The translations under genes were made by a program, and so were the position numbers. Of a DNA stretch of 39,534 nucleotides, positions 20,992-31,500 are shown one piece after another (within the stretch, counting starts at the first letter, position 1; each line of letters begins with the position of its first letter). Where the stretch lies: the NCBI GenBank assembly GCA_000310025.1, contig FN649731.1, positions 2,348,915-2,388,448 on the forward strand. Direction: 5' to 3'. The notes under the pieces are model-generated. The model was not told the DNA's origin. It did not search any database and saw only the letters and a program-made list of their open reading frames with translations. This DNA is from Ectocarpus siliculosus. Its lineage: Eukaryota > Sar > Phaeophyceae > Ectocarpales > Ectocarpaceae.

Positions 20992-23900
20992 ATGTCAGCC
21001 CTGGAGGGCCAACAATGGTATATCGAGGAAATACCCCCCGTAGAAGACAACGACGAGCTGGGCGATGTGGTGTGCGAACCTTCTGTGACTGTCGAAAGCG
21101 AACCTGCCGTGATCGCTCTTGATATCCGTTCAGCTGCTACGTTGGATACACAACAACAATCGAAGGTGTGTGCCTACAGCAGTACAGGATCTGATGCAGA
21201 TACAACTAAGACGTACTGACATATACCCAAGAGCTCAGCTTGGAGCATCACCAACAATCTCTCGTCGTCAATTTTTGGTGGATAGACTATATGCCGGACA
21301 ACGACGTGACAACAGGCCGCATAGACTAAAAGCGTATCTCTCCCGTACTGGCTGTAAAACATATGTACTTACAGACAGTGTAGTGGCGCTGGTGGTATCT
21401 TGATCTTTCAACGTTACCGTACACCAGCGCCAGCAGTACTGGGTCGCAAGCGGAGGACAACAAAGTAGGGGGGGGGTGCAACTCTTAAGGAGTGTATTCT
21501 GAGGCAATGCGGCATGAGGGGTGACTTATAAACCATGATTGTCTGTGTACCCCCGCATAGTTTATTTCACTACTACTGCTGTCCATGTGCGTACGGAGCT
21601 GCTGTAAGGACACTTACTTGCAGTGTGCAGCGAAAGTTGAGCACTTGAGCAGCTACACTTCTGCGGAAATGAAAGGTCAGAAACTTTGCAGCAAGGGAGG
21701 TGCTCATGTGACCATGTGATTATAATGTGTCTAGTGTTAGTTATATGGGGCCGGGTGGTATGCATTCGTCCCTACCTGCGGTGCACCATGATTCGCACTA
21801 CTGCTGTACTACTGTACAATTGTACGTCTGTTGTGTCGACTGGACAACAGCCTGACCAGTTGTGAGAGAAAACATACACTTCAAAGAGTGCGCACCGTTG
21901 GCGAGGGTGTTCCTCAAACGTCCATCCGCACGCCTCAGCCCCGACCAACCACTGTAGCTCCTCTCGTCGCAATCTGTACATACCTCCCTGCTAGTTCATT
22001 CCCTGGCTGTGTCGCACGATATGACCCGACCCCGAAAACTACGTAACTTGGCTACCATTGTAGACTAGTTGTGCTCCGGATTCTCATCTCACGTGGTTTT
22101 TATTTGTTTTCCCAGCTTTGCGACAACCCACGCCCAGGCAATCAACTCACACTCCAGACCGGCGTGGCAGAACGAAAGCCCCCGCGAAGATACACAGAGA
22201 CCAAATGGAGTGCGCGGTGAGAGAAGGCAGGTTTGGTTGCATCTGGTCGGATCAGTTATTATGAAACATGACGCTCCGAGCATGAACTGCTTTTTGTTGG
22301 ATCTTGACCGATCCAGGTAGGGAAGCCAGCGAGTGTTACCAGCACCGGCGCGGTGGCGCATCCACCTGTAGGCGGCATCGGAGACCGGTCATCACGTGGT
22401 GAAACTTGGGTTTGCAAAACGATAGCGGCAAGCTCTTCGACGCAGCAGCCATCTCCCAGAGGGGGGTGCTCGTGGACGAAGGTCAGAGCTACACTAGTTA
22501 TCCCCTTACTCGTAGAGGTTGGGGTGTAGCCACAAGCTGTGCTGCAACCAACGAGGTTTTACGCCAGATACAAACCGAAACAAGCTTATAACCGCGAGGC
22601 CTACATGCCACAAAGGATGTAACGTAGTAGACAAACAGAGGTGTGGGCAGATATCACCACCAAGAACGCTAGCTCGTGTTTTCTGATACATTCGCATGTG
22701 ATTTTTGCGGACGAGACATCCATTTGGGTGGTTTGAAGAGCATGGATGAAAACAGGACCGCCGTGTTTCCGTGTTTCCGCGGTTGACCGAAGAAAGTAGA
22801 ACGTGCTACATCATTTCTGCATTGCAGTTTCTCGCGACCAAGCTAACAGCCACTTCCGCAACAGCAGTGCTATGATAACCAGCTTTGCTTTATTCCCGCC
22901 AATCCTCTCCTCCGGTTGAGCAAATATCCATGCGTCTGTCTGTGACACAGGCTTCGAGGTAATCGATTGTATCTCGTGCCTGTTCGTGTTGTGCCCACAG
23001 CATCAGGAAGCGAACGCAGGATGCAGTGAAACTGTTGCGTGCATTGTTAATCTTTCAGCCGCCTTGTTGGCGGGCAGGGCCTCGAGTCCGGCCGTCAGCG
23101 TTCGATCTGCACCGAGAAATTTCGCGACCTGTTTCAACCTTCTATGCAGGAGTATGCATCATGTACAGACGATACCTCATGTGTCGTGTGGCGCACAGGT
23201 TGGGTCAAAGTTCGTCCTGTTTGGAGGGGCGGACGAACGTCAGCAGCATTTTTCCGACATCCACTGCTTTGACGCGGCAATAGGGAAATGGGAGAAGGTA
23301 CGTGTTAATTTGCAGTGCCAAACGCGGTGATGAACACAGCAGTGTGCCGCCTCTCATCCTTCATCATATGCATGTCGGCACATTTGCCAATTGTGTCTGT
23401 TCGTTCATGGCAATTGGTACGCAGAATATGACCTTTCTTCCCTTGTGTCGCATGAAGAGGTGCGTTCCGTTAGATACGCGTTAAGAACATTAACCTGTCG
23501 CTATTCTCACCCGAAAGGACCGCGACACTCCGCTGCAAGCAGACCCCTGTCAGTGGTGCGCCACCTTCCCCGCGGAATGGTCATTCGGCGGTCGCACTGG
23601 GAGAGTCTTTGGTGGTCTACGGCGGTATGAATGGACAGGATGGTGTGACTTTCAACGACCTGTTTGAGCTCCGACCCGGTGGGTAGGTGGGCGTGATCTT
23701 GTCCGCGGTTCTGTCATCATAGTATCAGTGCGCTGGTTCCATAACGTGCTGCCGTGCCGTTAAGATTCATTCTCCTCGCGCACAGCGTCTTTTGAGGTAT
23801 ATTTTGCTCTAACGTCCAACTGTGCAGGACCTCGGCAGTGAACCGTAGCTTGGTCTACCAAAACATGACCCCTCGCGTCACCCAACTGGGATTCATTGGT

Positions 23901-26561
23901 GTGCAGGATCTACGGAGGGCATGGAGTGGGTGCCCCTTCCCTGCGTGGACATCCCTCCTCGCAATGCGCACACTGCAGTACTCGATGGGGAAACCATGAT
24001 AGTCATCGCAGGGGCTTCCCCGGAGGGACAAACAGACGACGTTTTCACCATCGACTTGTCCAATCGTGCAAACTTGGCCTGTCGGAGAGTGTTCTGCCAG
24101 CCGTTCGAATCAGGGACTGGTGAAAGACGTTGTTCGGAAGGCGTTGGAGGAGTACCAGCCGCACGCGAGATGCACTCGACCTGTGCTTATAACTCCGAGG
24201 GGACGACGGGTGAACGGGCGACTACAATATTGCTCATGGGCGGACGTTCAGCTGGGGGTGTGCTTCGTGACCTGTTTGCGCTCAGAACAGGTACGAATAA
24301 GCCATATTTTTTCGGATAAGAGAACTACGTGCCAGGCCAGGTGTTAACGACGTTCGAACAAATGAAAATTCAGTCGTCAAAGTACCAAAATCAATTGTCA
24401 CTTTTCCCTGAAACTGAGAGAAATCGGCAGACCATGTTTGTACGAAGAATGGTTCGGGAGTGAAGTTAAAACAAACCTAGCGCGAGGGGGAGCGCCAGCG
24501 GGAAGCATTTTCTTACGTGTAGTTTTGTACGCTCCAGTTCACATGTTGACGAACATCTTGCCGAACAAATGACGAGGTGCCTTGGGGGTTGGTGTGCCGT
24601 TGTGGGTGCCATGGCCTTTTTGGCAAAGATGTAGCACCGTAGGGCGCCAAATGTGTCGAAAAAATTACAATGGAGTGACTGGAAGAAGTCAACGTCACAG
24701 AGTAGTTGGTTAATGTCGGTACTGTTGATTCCATATGGGTTTGATTTTCCGCCCATAACGTTTTGAAGGAGGAAGCAACAGCCGTATTGTAACAATTGGT
24801 AGCTTTACAGTCCGTTTTTCATGCCCAAGGTTTGATGTTGTAGGATGTAGTGTATATCGGGGAAAATATTGCAACTATCCTCTCTCGCACGAGAACGCGC
24901 AAATGAACGGTTCAGCTCTGCTGTGATCATCGGCCTCGTTCGCAGTTGTGGCGATCGGCGTTTTCTCTCGAAGAGCCGCGTGAGCCGACCCGGTTTTGGG
25001 CTTGCCGACGAGCATTGTGTCTTTTCTGGCTATGATGCCACGAACATCCGCGGTTTCGGTAGAGGGGGTATCGATAGTCTCACTTTGAGCAGTGCATGCA
25101 TCCAATTTGAGCAGCCCCGCGGGATCCGATCGAACGGAGCGGCCCTTGCAATCCTTGTGCGACTTTGATTGGTTTGGATTAAAGACAATGCTGAAAATGA
25201 AATGTCGTCGTTCAGAGGTATTGTATCGATCCTTCGACTCACTCATCTCTCTGGGTGTAGGTTTTTTCATTTTGCGAGTATCGTTAATACCCGGCCTCAG
25301 CCATTACGCATAGTAGTTCGATCAAGGGAATTTAACATCAGTATCAGCGCGCGAGAGACTATCCATATATTCATGTTTCTGTGTGTCACGTCTCTAGGAT
25401 ATGTCCAATAAATGCGTCACACAAATTCCGTTCTTGACGCGAAGTTTTTCCCTCTGCCTGCAATAACTCTTACAGATACCTGGACATGGAAGCGATTAAA
25501 AGATGCTCCTGTTGCCCGGTGCGCCCATTCAGCTTGTTTCGTACAAGCCGCAGGGATCATGGCCATCTACGGGGGATGGGATGGGTAAGTGACTACTTTA
25601 CGATCACACAGATTGGATGCAGATCACCCCCATAGTCGGTAAACATTCTGTGGGAAACACAGTTGGCCGAAATTGGCACGAAAGTAAACGAATGTGTTGT
25701 ACCAGTCTGAAACGCAGCTTCACGGTGGACCCCACACTACATCCTGCTTGGTCGCTTGTTCAGAGCGGTTCAGTGAAATGAGCACATGGACCTCGACCCA
25801 ACATTTTGCATCTTATCTGCGGGCTTCTGTAATGGTATTTGGAGGTAAACATGTGATCGTTGTTGACCATGGTTATTTGGCGTCGTCAGATGCTATGACG
25901 CGACGTCATGCTAGATTAGGGCTTTATGCTGAGGCATGTGCCCTTCTGTTCAGTGTGCGTACGATCCGGTGGTCGTGTGTGCTTGGGATCTTGTGAGTTG
26001 GCTTGGGAAAGCGTTAATCAAGAGAAAGAGAACAACGGAAAGCAGCAACAACCTGCACCTGTGGTCGGACAAGAGAGTTCCACACAGCAAAAGGGTGATT
26101 GATTCTGAAGGAAGGGGTCAAATCTTATTACACTGGCGTCGTCGGCAGGGCATAACACGCTTCCTCTTGAAATAGGGATTGGAAATACGATTAGAACGTG
26201 CGAAGAATACGAACTCGACCCATGTTGATTACTATTAAGAACCTGAGAGCACTTTTGGTGTACTCAATCGATCTACCATTTGGTTGCGCTAGATTGCACC
26301 AAGAGTACACTACTACATACAGTAGTACCGCTGACATCCGCCCACTTGCCTGTTTTAAACAGGGGCACAACCGTGGCCGACGATCTTCATCTTTACGATG
26401 TGGGATGTGGAGAGTGGACGAAACCAAGAATTTCTCCAACAACAGCCGGTCGTTTCGCTCACGCGGCGTGCGCTGTTGGTTTGGAGGGAGAGATGATTGT
26501 GTTCGGAGGGGTACACCCTGGACAGGATCTGGACGATGTTTTGTTGCTGTCTGCCGCTTAA
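20992..26561 (+). CDS. Kelch-repeat beta-propeller protein
   Basis: Predicted protein-binding scaffold; partner unknown. Exons: 20992-21165, 22317-22481, 23199-23297, 23540-23678, 23907-24290, 25476-25584, 26363-26561, with phases 0,0,0,1,1,2, about 422 aa. After an acidic N-terminal extension (about residues 1-58) come kelch units with the diagnostic GG pairs: SKFVLFGGADE, SLVVYGGMNG, MIVIAGASPEG, TILLMGGRSAG, IMAIYGGWDG and MIVFGGVHPG, consistent with a six-bladed propeller, each followed by a D-hydrophobic strand and often a Trp (GKWEK, MEWVP, WTWKR, GEWTK). No BTB, BACK, F-box or membrane segment is visible. The fold resembles RABEPK or KLHDC proteins but I cannot pick an orthologue. The ATG at 20992 fits the frame; the exon 4 start could be 23543. 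A candidate exon at 22116-22216 does not join in phase. Confidence 0.85.
22116..22216 (+). other. Candidate extra or alternative exon in kelch intron 1
   Basis: It has a strong acceptor (a T-rich tract ending CCCAG) and a good donor (GTGAGA) around 101 bp that is open in all three frames. Its length is not a multiple of three, and no frame joins both the exon ending at 21165 and the exon starting at 22317. It may be a cryptic exon or part of an alternative 5' end. Confidence 0.25.
24466..24795 (-). pseudogene. Possible decayed mobile-element ORF in kelch intron 5
   Basis: A 109-codon minus-strand frame inside the 1185-bp intron 24291-25475 includes a coding-like stretch (GINSTDINQLLCDVDFFQSL) and, further upstream on the same strand, a segment PPLPKPRMFVAS. 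The frames are broken and I cannot assign a family. It could be a remnant of a transposon gene or chance. Confidence 0.15.
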
Positions 26562-28512
26562 CCTACATGCTGCGTGTCATTGGTTCGAAAAGAGAGGCGG
26601 CAAAGCTCAGCCTTTTCCAGCAAGCGTCCTGTCCGGAGAACGAAATCCCGGAGCGCTGCTGCCCCAATCCGTACGTACCCAAGCACGCCATCGCGAGTGT
26701 ATCATATCAGATATGCGATCGAAGTTTTGAGTAAACAAGCGACTCTCGGATTGTGAAAATGAGTGAAACTATAGCATAGCATGGTGGAAGGAAATGACAC
26801 GTGTTGCTAGGATCGAACCGAAGGTATGCATGTATGACACAATCAAGGGAGCAAGCAGCAGCTGAGACCAGTCATTGTTTGTGGTACTTCGGTACGATAT
26901 TCGATCTGGAAATGATGAAACTATGAAATTATATGTGTGTGGGTGGATGTATGTAGACTAAGCTGTCAGGGGTCCAAGTCCGCCGCCCCCGTTGTGTATT
27001 TGTAGGGTCCCGTCATGACCGATGATTGTTTGATCTTCTTGCAACTGGGGTTGATATCTCCTAAATCCTGCCTCGTTCATCGTTCGTTGAGCATATACAC
27101 GAAACATTCATCATGGGCCCAGACACAGAACGAACGTCGAAACGCGTTCCGTTCTCCAAAAATGAACCCACCCACCCTCTCTGGCCAAAAGTATCATCTA
27201 TGTAAGAGACCTCTAGATGATTTGAAATTGCAGTTGCCCGGCTTCGCCGCCATGGTTGCGCCAAGGGCAGGTGCTGCTGCTACGTGTTTGTCTACAACTA
27301 CAGTTAGTTGGATGGTTGGTTTGTCTAAGGTATGTTAAGCAGGGATACTAAATGCACCCGAGCTGTTGCCTGTGATAAATAGCTGCAGATAGCACCCGGG
27401 TTCCCTCCGTGTCCCCCCCCCCCACTCGACAACAACTACACAGGTATGCATCCTTCATACAATACGCTCAAATGCAACAAATATATAGTCTATCTGCTGG
27501 ATACGGTTGGTTTCATGTGTGTTGATCGATGGTTGATACGTTGATACAGGCATACTGTAGATAGCAACACAGGCTGAAGGGAGGTAGTTCTTTCGCCGCG
27601 GGCCTTTATCTCTTGCGTGATATGCTCACGTTACCGTGAGGTTTGTACGCTGACTGCTGCTGCTTGCAACATGATCACGACATCACGACCAACTTGTCAC
27701 GACACAAGTCTTCATGAATCAGCCCCCCCCCCCCCCTCCCCATCCCTATATTTTGCAGAGCACACAGCTTTTCCTGTGTGTGACTTGCTGTGACCCTGGA
27801 TGTTCCGTTGCATTTTGACCTGAGGTTGGGCGTGCGATTGCACAACGCCGTTAGAGTGTGCTCCTGCCCACAACCAACACATATCGTGAGGGGTTCCAGT
27901 GCTGGTGAGGTGCTGGTGCAGGGAGCTGTTGGCATGCAATATGTTTGTTCACTCCTTGGAGACCCTCGCGCAAATTTGTTGTGTTGGTAAAAGTTCTACT
28001 GGTGAGAGGATGCAAACCTCATGACCGTCCCTGCGAAGATGTCCCGCTCGATGTCCATTGGGTGCAGTTGTCTTCGTATCCGCTTCTCTGTAAGTTGGGA
28101 CGCGAGGAACGCATATGTACGACGGACGTGTGTTGAGGTGACCACAGTTCTTTGAATGGTACTCGATACTCTTTTCGGTTTCCATGGGGACGTATACGAC
28201 AAATAAATGGAGGTTGTTGACATCACGCCCATCACGCAGCAGAGAGAGGTGGTGGATAATACTGGCGCACCGAGCAACGGGATGAACGGCTAATTGCATC
28301 TCATATTTGAACTGCTGTTCTGGTGTGCGCCCGTGCTGGGCTCTAATAGATTGTACGCATGGTACCGAACTCTGGCGTATTTCTGCACTGCCGTTTGTGC
28401 TTATGTTCTCCAGAGGGGTCGATGAAACCAACGCCTCTTTCCCCCGCTTTTTGTGTCCTCTCGCTTTCCTCAGCAGTTGCCAATCTGATTGATCTGAGGG
28501 AGTTGCCCCGAG
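26562..28512. other. Gene-poor interval before the exchanger gene
   Basis: Contains two C-tracts (27413-27424 and about 27723-27736) and a 160-codon minus-strand open frame (27949-28431) with no recognised motif. The last part should hold the exchanger promoter, 5' UTR and possibly an upstream signal-peptide exon that I could not identify. Confidence 0.45.
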
Positions 28513-31500
28513 ATGTCGTTATTCATCGACCCGGACACCTTGCCACCTGATTGGCAAGGTTTCGTCCAAGTGTGTTTCCTGATGCTTGTATATGGGTACA
28601 TCCTATTCAGGTGAGTGTGTGCAGTCTTTGTACGTAGCATCATGAACTTTTAGTTCGCGTTCATCTGCACATGCATACAGACGACGGAGTCTAGTTGGAT
28701 GATTACAGCTGTTCGGGTTGAAAACCGTGCCGCTCTTTAGAGATGTGTTGATGGTGTAGTTCGGAGTAACTCAACATTTGTGTAACAGAACACGGGACTG
28801 ATGTGTGTATGCTCCGCACGGTTTGCTGTTGTGTTTGCTGGGTTCACCCCCGTTTCTAGCGCATCCAACATGATCTCGGATGGGTCGGAGCTCCTGCTGC
28901 TGGTTCCGTCGTTGGCTGGCATCGTGGGTTCTGTCGTGCTTCCGGTGCTGGGCGCAGTCCCTGACGGCGCTATCGTTCTGTTCTCGGGGATGGGTGATGA
29001 CGCGCAGGAAGAACTTTCTGTCGGTGTCGGTGCTCTTGCAGGATCGACCATCATGCTGTTAACCATACCTTGGTGAGAACTATCCCGTTGATAATCTGAC
29101 TTGTGCACTGCTGTGCATACAAGCTGGCTATAGTTCTTCCGTGCCGTGCCTTTTCGTTACGGGTGGTTGCTCCGCTGAAGAATACCGCGATACTGCGATC
29201 CATGGACAGCAGTATTCCAACCAGTGCGGAATTATTTAGTTTAAATCAAAGTGTGCGTTTGTTTAGTTTGAACACATTGTTTCTCGATCCATGGATGGAA
29301 ACCAACCAGCAACGATGCAGCAGCACGGCACGCAACACAACTCTTGTGCTCTGTATGCATACAATTATTTAATGGAACCAACGAGCACTCGGATCGTACA
29401 TGTATGCTACATGTGCATATTGATGGAAACTGGTCATTTAGTCATTTATGCATTCACACATAGACTGTCATTGCTCTGGACGTCATTTTTCCCTTGCCCG
29501 TAACACGGATTGGAGCTCCTGTCTACCCGGCACGTATGCTATGTGTTTTGTGTTTTCGTACCATTTATTATGGCGACGGTCTCCCCATTTTCTTGGTGAG
29601 ACGTGTACTACACTCACTACAACCATTCAGGGTCACACAGGAGGGGTTAAACACCAGGGCGTTTTCTTCTTTTTATTTATTTTCGTGCCCCACCTTCCTC
29701 CTGCGGTGCGTGCTGAATTTAATTTTTATCGCGACAAGGGTCTAGCCGTCCCTTTCCCTCGTCAACGGTGCTAACGTCGAAGTTTGGTACTCTCGAGACC
29801 TTTTCAGCTATATTTCGCTTTCACCCGCAAATTTTGTAATTTTTTCATACCGTGGGGATTCGGACTCACGACCTCTGCGACCAGCGAGGATACCACTAGA
29901 CCACCGGGGCGACCAGTGATGAAAAACAAATAGGTGTAGCACGCTCGTTGTGGCGAGGGCAGTCGGCCCAACAAGTCGCAGTCTTGTTATTTACTGGAGT
30001 ACGTGTCACTTGTAGTTCAGATGTCAGCTTCAGCTTCTAGTCACACGATCACAGCAGATGTTGCACCCCCCCCCTTCCCCCCCCTGCCATCGGGGTTGGG
30101 CTTTCGTCGCTTGGCAAAGACGTTGTAAGACAAGCCGATCGGTTGGTGAGCTCGACAACTAGGTTGCCGCTTTTTTTTCTTCCTTGTTTTTTTCGCGGCA
30201 ACCATAATGTGGCGAGTAGATAATGTTGTGCGGGGTCGAGAACCCTCCCTCCACGCAAAGGGGATTGATCGCACCACGTTGTGTTATAATGGTCAAGCAC
30301 CCTCGAGGCAGTTACACAGTGCTACCAGAAAACTAATTACGTCATTCGCAGCTGTCATCCGTTGCAAGGAAGTGCGCACAAGATGCCGAACGCCCTTAGC
30401 AGGATGCAGCGCACCCTCCATGCAACTCGCCGAATACCTCACGGTGCTTCGCGCTTGATGATGTGAGAGCCTGGTCCGGTGAGAACCCGGCGTGCTCTGC
30501 CCCGGCTTTGTAGGAATTCGAGGTCAATGGTCTAACGACTACGGCATGCACGGCTATGAGTACACCCCCCACCGCAGATGATGGATACGGCGGTTGAATG
30601 ACTCGTATACCTATCCCTGTCTTCGATACATTGTGAGGAGACCTTGCACTATTGCCATACGACCAAATGATCAATGATCAAATACAAGTAGATATATGCT
30701 CAAACGCTTCACCTATGCGACCCTAGAAGGACACGTTCCGGCGACAGAACGAGGAAAACAACGATACTACATATATAGGGAGGAGCATGAGCCGTGGGGT
30801 CGGCTCAGTGCCTGCGGTCGTCTGTATCTGCGATGCTTAGTGTGATGGGGACTTCCTCCGCACGTGATGCATACGTACCCGGAAGGTATTGAGTGGATCT
30901 TCAAGATTGTGCATCCGCTCCCCCCTTGTATCAAATGCTACACCAACGAACGGCGGAGGAACACACACACGTGCCGTGACACACGCGATGGTACGGCAGT
31001 ACCGCCAAACGATCGGCACCTAACAGCACTGCCGCCGGCAACAAATGAACAATGGACAGGATTAGAATACACTACTGTAGATAGAACCCTCGGGCAGCAC
31101 GGTGTGGAAAGCAGGTGGAACTGGCAGGAGCACAGTTTCATCAGAGCCAGCTCGCGTTCTCTCGCATGTACTGTTTGTTCAACAGTTCAGTGTCTCTTCT
31201 GTTTCGCTTGCTGCAGGCGGCGTCGTTTGTTTGCTTCCCTTATCCCCCGCCCTATTGTTGTCCAGCGAAAGACGTCATCCCTACATCGTTCTGAGTCCCA
31301 CATGGCGATTGCGGCAACAACGCCAATCGCCTCAACTTCGCTCTCCGCTGTTCCTGTTGCTGCTGTGGGCAAGAAGACCTCAATCTATCCTTTGGTCACT
31401 CATCGATTTTTCCGACGTCAAATAGAACCGCCAAGACTTTCCCTGTTGTTTAGCCAGAGAGCGGGAACCAGGTCTACTGTTTGCTTCTGTGCTTTTCCCT

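Noticed and set aside
29849-29914. A functional tRNA-Asp-like gene on the minus strand
   Set aside because: A-box and T-arm are recognisable but the acceptor stem pairs poorly and the anticodon loop has extra bases, so a SINE head fits better.
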